64,000 bases of DNA from Halomonas sp. A40-4. GTDB taxonomy: Bacteria > Pseudomonadota > Gammaproteobacteria > Pseudomonadales > Halomonadaceae. This document shows, piece by piece, positions 10,718 to 20,766 of this stretch. The stretch lies in NCBI RefSeq assembly GCF_015767635.1, contig NZ_CP065230.1, forward strand, positions 744,001-808,000, written 5' to 3'. Under the pieces are notes generated by a model. The model was not told where the DNA came from, made no database searches, and saw only the letters and a list, made by a program, of their open reading frames with translations. The first letter of the stretch is position 1, and each line of letters opens with the position of its first letter. The position numbers and the translations under genes were made by a program.

Positions 10718-12034
10718 TTGGATACACGCTTCCCCTTTGTCGACTGGTTTCGTAATGCCTCCCCCTATATCAATGCGCACCGGGGGCGAACCTTTGTCAT
10801 CTTGATCGAAGGCGAAGCCATGGCGTCTGGCCGAGGGGAGCAGTTGATCCAGGACCTGGCGCTGCTGCATACGCTGGGCGTGCGACTGGTGGTGGTGTTT
10901 GGCATTCGCCCCCAGGTGCACGAGGCGCTGAGTGCGGCGGGGGTTGAACCGACGCGTCTCAACGGCCGTTGGGTCGCCGACCGCGCGGTTATGGCGCATG
11001 TGGAACAGGTGGCTGCCCATCAGCGCCTGTGGCTGGAGGCGCGGCTTTCGCTGGGCCTGCCCAGTACGCCGCTGCATGGCGTGGAGCTAAGCGTGATTTC
11101 CGGCAACCTGGTGACCGCCAAACCGTTGGGCGTGCGCGAAGGGGTGGATTTCGACCACAGCGGCGAGGTGCGCCGGGTGCGCGCCAGCGCCATTGAAGGA
11201 TTGCTGGAAAAAGGCTCGCTGGTACTGTTGCCGCCGCTGGGGTTTTCCAGCACCGGCGAGGTATTCGACCTGGATGCTTCCGAAGTGGCCCAACATGCCG
11301 CGGTGGCGCTCAAGGCCGACAAGCTGATTCTGCTGGGCGAGTCCGAAGGTCTGGAAGACGAGCAAGGTGCACTGCTGCGCCAGCTGTCTCCCGCCGATGC
11401 CGAGCCGCGCATCCAGCATGCCGCGCCGGGCAGTGAACTGGCCCGCCATCTCAACGCCGCCTGTACCGCCGCGCGGGAAGGCGTGGCCCGCACTCACCTG
11501 CTTTCCTGGCGCAATCACGATGCCTTGCTGGGAGAACTCTTCACCCGCGACGGTGTGGGTACCATGATTACCCAGCACCGCTATGAACAGCTGCGCCCGG
11601 CCACGCTCAACGATGTGGCGGGCCTGTTGGAGCTGCTGGAGCCGCTGGAAAACAGAGGCATGCTGGTGGCACGCTCCCGCGAGCGGCTGGAGCACGAAAT
11701 CGATGACTACATGGTAATTGAGCGCGACGGCATGGTGATCGGTTGCGCGGCGCTGCATGTCTTCCCTGATACGGGCGTGGCCGAACTGGCCTGCGTAGCG
11801 GTGCATACCAATTACCGCGGTGGCGAACGCGGTGAGCGTCTGGTCGAGGCGCTGGAGCGCCGTGCCCGCCAGCGCGCGGTGCAGGAGATGTTTGTGCTGA
11901 CCACCCACACGGCGCACTGGTTTGTGGAGCGGGGCTTCCGCGCCGCCAGCCTTGAAGAGCTGCCGACGCTGAAGCGTGAAACCTACAACCACGCGCGTAA
12001 ATCCAAGGTGCTGGTCAAAACGCTGGCGAGTTAG
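10718..12034 (+). CDS. argA: N-acetylglutamate synthase ArgA
   Basis: First enzyme of arginine biosynthesis: acetylates glutamate with acetyl-CoA. The N-terminal two thirds is an amino-acid-kinase-like domain, and the C-terminal part is a GNAT acetyltransferase (VAVHTNYRGGERGERL near residue 365). The frame runs open upstream through the pit terminator, so an earlier start is not credible. The TTG at 10718, with GGAG 10 bases upstream and a following DTRFPFVDWFRNASPYIN, gives 438 residues, close to Pseudomonas ArgA. Use of a TTG start is inferred. Confidence 0.92.
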   Translation: MDTRFPFVDWFRNASPYINAHRGRTFVILIEGEAMASGRGEQLIQDLALLHTLGVRLVVVFGIRPQVHEALSAAGVEPTRLNGRWVADRAVMAHVEQVAAHQRLWLEARLSLGLPSTPLHGVELSVISGNLVTAKPLGVREGVDFDHSGEVRRVRASAIEGLLEKGSLVLLPPLGFSSTGEVFDLDASEVAQHAAVALKADKLILLGESEGLEDEQGALLRQLSPADAEPRIQHAAPGSELARHLNAACTAAREGVARTHLLSWRNHDALLGELFTRDGVGTMITQHRYEQLRPATLNDVAGLLELLEPLENRGMLVARSRERLEHEIDDYMVIERDGMVIGCAALHVFPDTGVAELACVAVHTNYRGGERGERLVEALERRARQRAVQEMFVLTTHTAHWFVERGFRAASLEELPTLKRETYNHARKSKVLVKTLAS

Positions 12035-12885
12035 GTATTGAGGATCACACCGCCGTTCAGGTGCATTGTTTGTCCGGTCATGTAGGACGACTCTTCGCTT
12101 GCCAGATACACATAGGCAGGCCCCATTTCGCTGGGCTGGCCAGCGCGCTTCATCGGCACTTGGCCGCCAAATCCGGCGACTTTATCGTCGTCGAAGCTGG
12201 CGGGAATCAGCGGCGTCCATACCGGCCCGGGGGCAACGGCGTTGACCCGAATGCCGCGGTCCATCAGCGACATGGCAAGCGAGCGCACCAGGCCCTGAAT
12301 CGCCCCTTTGGTGGCGGTGTAGTCGATCAGCGTGTCGTTGCCCTTGAAGGCGTTGATCGACGAGGTGGCGATGATCGTATCGCCCTCGCTCATGTGGGGT
12401 AGCGCGGCCTTGGTCATGTAAAAGTGGCTGAACAGGTTAGTTTGAAAGGTACGCTGCAACTGGTCGTCGGGGATCTCGGTAATATCGCGCCAGTCGTACT
12501 GCTCAGCCGCGTTATTGACGACGATATTGAGCTTGCCGAATTCTTTCAGGGCGCGCTTCACAATCTCACGACAGAAGCTGGGAGCTCCTACGTCACCTTT
12601 CACAACCAGGCAGCGACGGCCTTCAGCCTCAACCAGTCGTTGGGTTTCTTTGGCATCTTGAGTTTCCTTCAAATGCACGATCACGCTGTCGGCGCCTTCG
12701 CGTGCATAGTGCACTGCCACCGCGCGGCCAATACCGCTGTCGCCGCCGGTAATGATTGCCACTTTATCCAGCAGCTTGTCGGCACCTCGGTAGCTTTCGC
12801 GAATAAACTCGGGTTCCGGGTGCATGATGTGTTCGTCGCCCGGCTGTTTGGCTTGATGCTGAGGGGGTTGTTGCTGATTGCTCAT
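12031..12885 (-). CDS. SDR-family oxidoreductase (general-stress-protein-39 type)
   Basis: A 284-residue NAD(P)-dependent short-chain dehydrogenase. The cofactor motif TGGDSGIG is near residue 47, NNAAEQ near 125, the catalytic YxxxK (YTATK) near residue 190, and NGG at the C-terminus. A Gln/Pro-rich N-terminal extension of about 40 residues precedes the Rossmann fold, as in the Bacillus YdaD/YhdF stress proteins, whose natural substrates are unknown. It overlaps the end of argA by 4 bases, tail to tail. Confidence 0.88.
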   Translation of the reverse strand: MSNQQQPPQHQAKQPGDEHIMHPEPEFIRESYRGADKLLDKVAIITGGDSGIGRAVAVHYAREGADSVIVHLKETQDAKETQRLVEAEGRRCLVVKGDVGAPSFCREIVKRALKEFGKLNIVVNNAAEQYDWRDITEIPDDQLQRTFQTNLFSHFYMTKAALPHMSEGDTIIATSSINAFKGNDTLIDYTATKGAIQGLVRSLAMSLMDRGIRVNAVAPGPVWTPLIPASFDDDKVAGFGGQVPMKRAGQPSEMGPAYVYLASEESSYMTGQTMHLNGGVILNT

Positions 12886-13240
12886 GTGCGGTCACTCCTT
12901 TGTTGGCACAAACATCAAAAAGTAAGATGCAGCAGGTGCCGGCCTCCTTGGACACCCGTTTTTTAATGTAGACCCGGCTCGCCAGTAGGGGCAAACCGGG
13001 GCATCTACAGCATGGCGTAAGCCGGAATCCACGACGATAGTGACAGACGATGTGCCTTATTCAGTTTGCTAATCACCTTGCTGAATACCATGGTTTTTAT
13101 ATGGCATTGTTTTTAAATTGTTTTTTAATTCGAAGGGGATGGATGGGCGAGAGGTGCTTAATTGCAAGTTACGCGTGACGCACTACAGTGAAGACAGGCA
13201 ACGTAATGCCGAGCACCATTAACCGTAAGGAGTACGCGTT
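12886..13240. promoter_or_regulatory. 355-base divergent regulatory gap
   Basis: Lies between the SDR gene (minus) and a small plus-strand gene. No gene is visible. The 13-base string CACTACAGTGAAG occurs at about 13185 and again inside the small gene at about 13292; its core CACTACAGTG is itself an inverted repeat. Plausibly holds both promoters. Confidence 0.4.
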
Positions 13241-13393
13241 ATGTCTCATCCCGACAGGAAAGACGAGAAATCACCCAAACCTCAGGACGAACACTACAGT
13301 GAAGCCAATCCGATGCCGGATACGCATCATGTAAACCCTGAGTCCGAAGACTCGCCCCAGAAACCGGGCAAGGACAGGCAAAAAGACAAGTAG
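13241..13393 (+). CDS. Small hydrophilic protein, 50 residues
   Basis: An intact 50-codon frame with a good ribosome site (AAGGAG, 9 bases before the ATG) and its own terminator 34 bases after the stop. The product is extremely hydrophilic and lacks Cys, Trp, Leu and Ile; it is rich in Asp, Glu, Lys, Pro, Ser and His, which suggests an intrinsically disordered protein. It resembles small disordered stress-type proteins only in composition; I recognise no family. The neighbouring divergent SDR gene is stress-related by family, so a shared stress response is possible but is inference. Confidence 0.7.
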   Translation: MSHPDRKDEKSPKPQDEHYSEANPMPDTHHVNPESEDSPQKPGKDRQKDK

Positions 13394-13426
13394 TAAGCCA
13401 GGTTGATCCCGTCAACTCAGTAATCG

Positions 13427-13453
13427 CGGCGCTACCCCTTGTAGCGCCGTTTT
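13427..13453 (+). terminator. Terminator of the small gene, overlapping the xseA 3' end
   Basis: Stem CGGCGCTAC (13427-13435) and GTAGCGCCG (13441-13449) with a 5-base loop and TTTT. It has a T tract only on the plus strand. The xseA stop codon lies inside the left arm. Confidence 0.75.
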
Positions 13454-14775
13454 ACTTCCACGCTGAGTTGGCCTTCGCCCAGGCGCAGCTTGAGTTTTTG
13501 CCCCGGCGAGGTATCGTCCGCGCGCCGCACGATCTGACCCTGCTCGTCCTGAGCGATGGCGTAGCCACGGCCCAATACCGCAAGCGGGCTGATGGCATTC
13601 AACTCCCGGGCGGCGCTGGTTAACCGGGCCTGGCGGCTTTCCAGCTGGCGCTGCATGGCAACGCCCAGGCGGCGACGTAACAGGCTTACCCGTTCTTGCT
13701 CGGCACGGTGTAGTTTGACCATGTCCTGGCTGGCCAGGCGCCTGCTCAATTGCGATACCTGAGCTTTCTGCTGGGTGAGCGTTTGCTGCATGGCGCGGCT
13801 CAAGCGCTGGTGGAGCGCGGTTAAATGCTGGCGCTGGCGATTGAGCTGCTCGCCGGGGTGGCGCAGTTTGGCACGCAGGGTGTCCAGCCGCTGGCTGTCC
13901 CGCTCCAGGCGCGCCTGCATGGCCCGCATCAATCGGTTTTCATGGTGTTCAAGCTGGCGCTTGAGGGTGTGCTGGTCCGGCACCAGGCGCTCGGCCGCGG
14001 CGGAAGGCGTGGGCGCGCGCATGTCGGCGGCAAAATCCGCCAGGGTGATATCCACCTCGTGACCCACCGCCGACATCACCGGCAGCCGGGAGTGAAAAAT
14101 CGCCCGGGCCAGGTGCTCGTTGTTGAACGCCCACAGGTCTTCCAGACTGCCGCCGCCGCGGGTGATCAGAATGGCATCGCGCTCGGGATCCAGCCGCGCC
14201 TGGCGATTGAGCAGGGCCAGCGCCGATATCATCGCCGGTGCTGCCTCGGCCCCCTGCACCGGCACCGGAATCAGCGTGACATCCGCCAGCGGCCAGCGGG
14301 CGGCCAATACCGCCAATACGTCACGAATCGCCGCGCCCGTCGCCGAGCTTAAAATCAACAGCTTGCGCGGCGGAAAGGGCAGGGGGCGGGCGTTGGCAAA
14401 CACGCCTTCACCGTCGAGCTGGGCTTTTAAGCGCTCGAACGCCGCCAGCAGTTCGCCCAGCCCCGCTGCCTGAACGGCCTCGGCAATCAGCTGGTAATCG
14501 CCACGGGGCTCGAACAGCGACACCCGCCCGCGCAGCTTGACCTGGTCGCCGTCGCGCATCGGCGCCGACACAAACCGTGCCCGCTGACGAAACAGCGCAC
14601 AGCGGATCTGCGCCCGGTCATCCTTCAGGGTGAAGTAAACATGCCCGGACGCCGGGCGCGAGACGTTGGAAAGCTCACCCTCTACCCACACCTCGCCCAC
14701 GTCGCGCTCGAGTGTCTGCTTGGCGCGCTGATTGAGCTGACTGACGGAAAGCGCCTGGGGCGTGGCAGAGGACAT
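13432..14775 (-). CDS. xseA: Exodeoxyribonuclease VII large subunit XseA
   Basis: Catalytic subunit of the single-strand exonuclease that works with XseB in mismatch repair and DNA degradation. The 447 residues show the N-terminal OB fold (VWVEGELSNVSRPASGHVYFTLKD), the nuclease core with TRGGGSLEDLWAFN near residue 205 and GHEVDITLADFAADMRAPTPSAAAE near residue 240, then a long coiled coil. xseB is not adjacent, as is common. It lies 3 bases downstream of the FrnE-like gene on the same strand, so the two are probably co-transcribed. Confidence 0.96.
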   Translation of the reverse strand: MSSATPQALSVSQLNQRAKQTLERDVGEVWVEGELSNVSRPASGHVYFTLKDDRAQIRCALFRQRARFVSAPMRDGDQVKLRGRVSLFEPRGDYQLIAEAVQAAGLGELLAAFERLKAQLDGEGVFANARPLPFPPRKLLILSSATGAAIRDVLAVLAARWPLADVTLIPVPVQGAEAAPAMISALALLNRQARLDPERDAILITRGGGSLEDLWAFNNEHLARAIFHSRLPVMSAVGHEVDITLADFAADMRAPTPSAAAERLVPDQHTLKRQLEHHENRLMRAMQARLERDSQRLDTLRAKLRHPGEQLNRQRQHLTALHQRLSRAMQQTLTQQKAQVSQLSRRLASQDMVKLHRAEQERVSLLRRRLGVAMQRQLESRQARLTSAARELNAISPLAVLGRGYAIAQDEQGQIVRRADDTSPGQKLKLRLGEGQLSVEVKRRYKG

Positions 14776-14778
14776 AGG

Positions 14779-15372
14779 TTAAGCGCGCTCGGTGAGGAAG
14801 TGTTTCAGCGCCGCCGGGTCGGGGACGCCCTGGATGGTTTCACCGTCGATGATCAAGGTGGGCACCGACTGAATGCGCGCTTCTTCCATGGCGTGGCGCA
14901 GCGCGGCCTGGTGCTGCTCGCGGTAGCGGCCCTCGGCAAGCGCATCGAGCACCGCCTGGCGCTCCAGACCGACGGAGTCGGCAATGTCGGCCAGCACGTC
15001 AGGGTCGCCAATATCGCGTTCCTGCTGGAAGAACGCCTTCAACGTTGCCATCGAATAGGCGTGGCCCAGGCCGTGCTCTTCAGCCATGGCGAAGACTTCA
15101 AAGGCCTTGTCGGTGCGCGGCTGCGGCGAAATATTGGGCAGCTTGATGGGCACGCCCAGTTTTTCTGCCATGGGGTAGACCGCCTCGCGCCACACTTTGG
15201 GCAGGTACGGGTCTTCGACCTTCAAGGTGGGCACCGGCGCCGGGCGCAGCTCGAACGGGCGCCATTGGATGTCGACGTCCAGGCCTTCGGTGGCCTCGGC
15301 AAGCACCTCTTCGGCCAGCAGGCAGAATGGGCAGACGTAATCGCTGTAAACAATGATTTGCTGGGTCAACAC
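14779..15372 (-). CDS. DsbA-family oxidoreductase (FrnE-like)
   Basis: A 197-residue thioredoxin-fold protein with the active-site motif CPFC at about residue 15, an inserted helical domain, and the cis-proline loop SVPTLIIDG near residue 165. No signal peptide is seen, so it is likely a cytosolic FrnE-type disulfide oxidoreductase or isomerase. FrnE relatives are linked to oxidative-stress tolerance, but that is family knowledge, not seen here. It is followed by xseA with 3 bases between them. Confidence 0.87.
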   Translation of the reverse strand: MLTQQIIVYSDYVCPFCLLAEEVLAEATEGLDVDIQWRPFELRPAPVPTLKVEDPYLPKVWREAVYPMAEKLGVPIKLPNISPQPRTDKAFEVFAMAEEHGLGHAYSMATLKAFFQQERDIGDPDVLADIADSVGLERQAVLDALAEGRYREQHQAALRHAMEEARIQSVPTLIIDGETIQGVPDPAALKHFLTERA

Positions 15373-15459
15373 GCACCCCTTGGGTCGGTAAATGAATCGG
15401 CTATCAGGCTACCACCAATCGTCATTATCCATTGGTATAAGCGTAATGGCGTCTCTGCA

Positions 15460-17012
<1,553 letters not shown>

Positions 17013-17030
17013 CCAGCGCTTTAGTTCAAT

Positions 17031-17061
17031 AGCGGCGGGCATGGCTCGCCGCTTGCTTTTT
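17031..17061 (+). terminator. Hairpin with T-rich tail between guaB and guaA
   Basis: AGCGGCGGGC and GCTCGCCGCT (one G-T pair, 3-base loop) followed by TGCTTTTT. It may act as a partial terminator or attenuator inside the guaBA operon; the T tract is modest. Confidence 0.5.
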
Positions 17062-17101
17062 GGCCTTACCGTGGCCCCGCCCCGCTTAATGAGATACCGC
17101 C

Positions 17102-18679
17102 ATGAGTGACATTCACGCCCACAAGATCCTGATTCTCGACTTCGGCTCCCAGTACACCCAGTTGATCGCCCGCCGGGTCCGCGAAATCGGTGTGTATTCC
17201 GAAGTTCGCGCCTTCGATATCACCGAAGAAGAGATTCGCGAGTACAACCCCAACGGCATCATCATGGCCGGTGGGCCGGAATCCGTCACCGAGCTGGATT
17301 CCCCGCGTGCGCCGCAGTGCGTGTTTGACATGGGCCTGCCGGTCTTTGGCATCTGCTACGGCATGCAGACCATGGCCGAGCAGCTGGGCGGTAAGGTAGA
17401 AGGCTCCCACCAGCGCGAATTCGGCTACGCCCAGATCCGCCTGGACGAGCCCACCGCGTTGTTTAAGGATATTAAAGACCACGTTGACCACGAGACTGGC
17501 AAAGCGCTGCTGGACGTATGGATGAGCCATGGCGATAAAGTCGCCCAGGCACCGGACACCTTCACCGTGACCGCTTCCACACCGAGTTGCCCGATCGCCG
17601 CCATGGCCTGGGAAGAGAAACAGTTCTACGGCGTGCAGTTCCACCCGGAAGTGACCCACACGCTGCAGGGCCAGCGCATTCTCGAGCACTTCGTGCTGGA
17701 TATCTGCCAGGCCGAAAAGCTCTGGACGCCCGCGCAGATCATCGAAGACCAGGTACAGCGCGTTCGCGAGCAAGTGGGTGACCGCCACGTGCTGCTCGGC
17801 CTTTCCGGCGGCGTGGATTCATCCGTGGTTGCCGCGCTGTTGCACAAGGCGATTGGCACCCAACTGACCTGCGTGTTCGTGGACAACGGCCTGCTGCGCA
17901 AGGCGGAAGGCGACCAGGTCATGGAAACCTTCGCCAAGCACATGGGCGTAAAGGTCATCCGTGTGGACGCCGAAGACCTGTTCCTCGACAAGCTGAAGGG
18001 CGAACAAGACCCGGAAGTGAAGCGCAAGATCATCGGCAACACCTTCATCGACGTGTTCGATGATGAAGCCAGTAAAATCGAAAATGTGGACTTCCTCGCC
18101 CAGGGCACCATCTACCCGGACGTGATCGAATCCGCCGCCAGCAAGACCGGCAAGGCCCACGTGATCAAATCCCACCACAACGTGGGTGGCCTGCCGGAAA
18201 CCATGAAGCTCAAGCTCGTCGAGCCGCTGCGCGAACTGTTCAAGGACGAAGTGCGCAAACTTGGCCTGGAACTCGGCCTGCCCTACGACATGGTCTACCG
18301 CCACCCCTTCCCGGGGCCGGGCCTGGGCGTACGCATCCTCGGCGAAGTCAAAAAAGAGTACGCCGACATCCTCCGCGAAGCCGACGCCATCTTCATCCAA
18401 GAGCTGCGCAATGCCGGCTGGTACGAAAAAACCAGCCAGGCGTTTGCCGTGTTCCTGCCGGTCAAGTCAGTTGGCGTCGTCGGCGACGGCCGCCGCTACG
18501 AATGGGTCATCGCGCTACGCGCCGTCGAAACCATCGACTTCATGACCGCCCGCTGGGCGCACCTGCCCTATGAACTGCTGGAGAAGGTATCCAACCGGAT
18601 TATCAATGAGTTGGAAGGGGTGTCGCGGGTGACTTATGATGTGAGCAGCAAGCCGCCTGCTACTATTGAGTGGGAGTGA
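17102..18679 (+). CDS. guaA: GMP synthase (glutamine-hydrolysing) GuaA
   Basis: Converts XMP to GMP using glutamine. The N-terminal class-I amidotransferase has the nucleophile Cys in GICYGMQ (about residue 86) and the HPEVTHT motif near residue 180. The ATP-pyrophosphatase P-loop LSGGVDSSV is near residue 233, and the dimerisation domain ends in PPATIEWE. Length 525 is normal. Its 3' end is the attachment site of the adjacent island: the last 51 bases recur at 48268-48318. A terminator follows at 18727. Confidence 0.97.
   Translation: MSDIHAHKILILDFGSQYTQLIARRVREIGVYSEVRAFDITEEEIREYNPNGIIMAGGPESVTELDSPRAPQCVFDMGLPVFGICYGMQTMAEQLGGKVEGSHQREFGYAQIRLDEPTALFKDIKDHVDHETGKALLDVWMSHGDKVAQAPDTFTVTASTPSCPIAAMAWEEKQFYGVQFHPEVTHTLQGQRILEHFVLDICQAEKLWTPAQIIEDQVQRVREQVGDRHVLLGLSGGVDSSVVAALLHKAIGTQLTCVFVDNGLLRKAEGDQVMETFAKHMGVKVIRVDAEDLFLDKLKGEQDPEVKRKIIGNTFIDVFDDEASKIENVDFLAQGTIYPDVIESAASKTGKAHVIKSHHNVGGLPETMKLKLVEPLRELFKDEVRKLGLELGLPYDMVYRHPFPGPGLGVRILGEVKKEYADILREADAIFIQELRNAGWYEKTSQAFAVFLPVKSVGVVGDGRRYEWVIALRAVETIDFMTARWAHLPYELLEKVSNRIINELEGVSRVTYDVSSKPPATIEWE
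18629..18679 (+). repeat. Left att-like direct repeat at guaA 3' end
   Basis: The last 51 bases of guaA match 48268-48318 at 49 of 51 positions (differences are G/T and A/G). Genomic islands commonly insert at the guaA 3' end, and this pair brackets the integrase remnant and cargo. The exact crossover core cannot be fixed from sequence alone. Confidence 0.75.
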
Positions 18680-18726
18680 TAACGCGTTAGGCAATAGCTG
18701 GCACTAAAAGGTAATTAATAAAGAAT

Positions 18727-18751
18727 AAGCCCATTTTTTTATGGGCTTTTT
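18727..18751 (+). terminator. Terminator after guaA
   Basis: Stem AAGCCCAT (18727-18734) and ATGGGCTT (18741-18748) around six T, then a run of T to 18751. Confidence 0.85.
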
Positions 18752-18978
18752 CACGTCTTGGAGCTTTTAGAAGTGCCAAGCACCGGCTTGAGCGTGATAT
18801 CTAAGGTTGTATTAACGAATCCTGATGCCATGACCGAAAGTCGATGCCATGCGGCTTACCCTTATGCCTTTATGAGATCAGTTATTTATAATCATTTGAT
18901 TTTAAATTTTTTTCCTGGGTTTTAGGTGTTTTTTTGCATGTTATCCGAACTAAAAAAGGATAAAATTCTTGCAGACTT

Positions 18979-19650
18979 ATGCCAAAACTGCCCACCCTCG
19001 CGTCGAGAGAAAACTCCACAAGGTTAATAGCCGGGATGGCCTCTTACCCCTGTCGGCACTATCTCGTTCCGTTACAACTACTCAATTGATGGCAGATAAG
19101 AAACGATCACCTTTGGTCGCTATGCCGTCGGTTGCATAACTCTGGCGGAAGTCCGCTAGCAGACTTGCGAAGCCAAGCGGATGTGTGGCCTATGGTAAGT
19201 CTTCAGTGAATGATAAAGCTCGTGATAAGGTGCAAGCTAAAGTGATAGCCGCTCATTGCCTGGGCCGAAAAATGGCCACGAAACTACCAGATGGCTGACT
19301 CTAACCGAGATATGCGCTGCTCGGTCTGTATCCTGCCGTCGCGTTACGACTCAGGCGTACCCATGAATAGTGCCATGCTGAACCCGCCATGATGATGGCC
19401 TACAAGCTGGATCAAAAAAAGGTGGCCACTTTACAAGTTCTAGCTGCATGTCGTGCTGTGCAAGGCCAGTACCTTGCTTCATGAATCTGGATATAACACC
19501 GACTGGATAGAGAAGTATCTGGTGCATGAGCAAAATGGGGAAGGCGATATATAACAAAGCTAAGTATCTCGAGCAGTGCATAGCGATATTGCAGGACTGG
19601 GCTGATATGATAGATGAGTGGGCTGGAGAGTATAAAAGCTCAGTAGTTCT
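18979..19650 (+). pseudogene. Decayed tyrosine recombinase (guaA-type integrase)
   Basis: No long frame survives, but reading across frames gives a clear P4-type integrase. MPKLPTLASRE starts at 18979. SFRYNYSIDGR, then TITFGRYAVG and TLAEVR (arm-binding domain) lie at about 19065-19160. AWAEKWPRNYQMADSNRDMR follows near 19257-19320, then LPSRYDSGVPMNSAML of the catalytic half near 19335-19385. The tail (GYNTDWIEK, HEQ, YNKAKYLEQ, LQDWADMIDEW) runs to about 19625. In-frame stops, frameshifts and an internal deletion of roughly 170 residues remove most of the catalytic core. It lies about 300 bases downstream of guaA in the same direction, as expected for an island integrase. The small open frame 19526-19711 is its tail, not a separate gene. 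Confidence 0.8.
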
Positions 19651-19707
19651 TGGTTTACTTGTTCTACTATCTTTGATTTGTCATGAAGTTTCGGAAGGGT
19701 TGTTCCT

Positions 19708-20766
19708 ATGAGCCAAGAATGCAGTTGGGAAGAAAAAATAGTTAATGATGAGGGAGATATTCTGGATGAACTGAATGATTTTAAAACAGAGGCACTAAAA
19801 GAATATATATGTAGCGGTGTTTTTGATAATGAATATCTTTTCAGGGTTCTTGAAGATGTTTTGAGTCAACCCGGTATGATTTATATAAGAGAAAGAAAGA
19901 ATCGAAAAAGGAGGGATGAGTTTATACAGGCTTTGATGCAAGTAATTCCAAAAGAATCTGACAATATTCATGATATGCTTGCCTCTAAGAATGCTATGAT
20001 GAAATGTTCAGAAAGCCTTTTTGATAGATTGTCTTCGTTTATGGAAAAGTGCGATATAAGTAAGAAAGATGAAGCTGTTCAGGTTTGGTCGCATATAAAG
20101 AGAGTTGAGGATGGGTTTAAAAGTATCCATGGCTATTTGGAGGATAAATTAGATAAGAAGCCCAAAAATAAAAATCTTTCACCTTATGTGTCTCTTGAAG
20201 ATGAGGATGGGAATGTTTTTTCAGCAGATGGTGCGTCTGAAAATCTGATTAAGTATTTATCTATAACTCTAAAGCTTCTTTCGTACAAGTTTGATTGGTT
20301 TTGTGATGATAAAGTTGTAATTCCGGATCAAGTGGTTGTTGAAGAAGATAACTTATATCAAGCAGGTTCAATTGAACTTTTGGCCCGCTCATGGATGGAG
20401 CTGGAGGAAGTTAGCCAGAGGTGTTTACTTTTTGGAGGCTATGTTCAGGAGAGAAAAGGAGAGGACGTTCCAGAAGAAGCCAAGATGAATGGCGTAAAGG
20501 CTTCTTATCATTTTGAAAGGTTAGAATCCGAATATGAGCTCCATGATTCAATAGCCTGTGAACGAGTAAAGCGAAAATCTCTTCAAGAATTTGTGAATAT
20601 AATTTCTAGACAATCTTTTAGGAGTGCAGTGGTACCAGAGCTAAAAAATGTTGGAAAAATAGAAGAAAGAAGTTTTTTGTGTGAGGAGGAAATACTAACA
20701 TGCTCTATCTTGGATGATGTTTTTTGTGTGAGCACGTTAGAAGACAAAAAACTTATCATGGTCTGA
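19708..20766 (+). CDS. N-terminal part of a frameshifted nuclease-type gene
   Basis: A 352-residue unrecognised protein, acidic and helix-rich, with strongly AT-rich codon use unlike the surrounding GC-rich chromosome, so recently acquired. It starts within the read-through of the integrase tail, with GGAAGG 9 bases before the ATG. The frame ends at 20766 shortly after a run of six A (20746-20751). Shifting by -1 at that run continues smoothly into the next frame (TYHGLTLAEW...), so this and the next entry were probably one protein of about 705 residues. The gene may be broken or may use slippage at the A run. Confidence 0.6.
   Translation: MSQECSWEEKIVNDEGDILDELNDFKTEALKEYICSGVFDNEYLFRVLEDVLSQPGMIYIRERKNRKRRDEFIQALMQVIPKESDNIHDMLASKNAMMKCSESLFDRLSSFMEKCDISKKDEAVQVWSHIKRVEDGFKSIHGYLEDKLDKKPKNKNLSPYVSLEDEDGNVFSADGASENLIKYLSITLKLLSYKFDWFCDDKVVIPDQVVVEEDNLYQAGSIELLARSWMELEEVSQRCLLFGGYVQERKGEDVPEEAKMNGVKASYHFERLESEYELHDSIACERVKRKSLQEFVNIISRQSFRSAVVPELKNVGKIEERSFLCEEEILTCSILDDVFCVSTLEDKKLIMV

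Noticed and set aside
19526..19711. Open frame for a 61-residue protein with a hydrophobic end
   Set aside because: Its first 35 residues (YNKAKYLEQ...LQDWADMIDEW) are the tail of the decayed integrase; the hydrophobic part is read-through into the next gene's leader.
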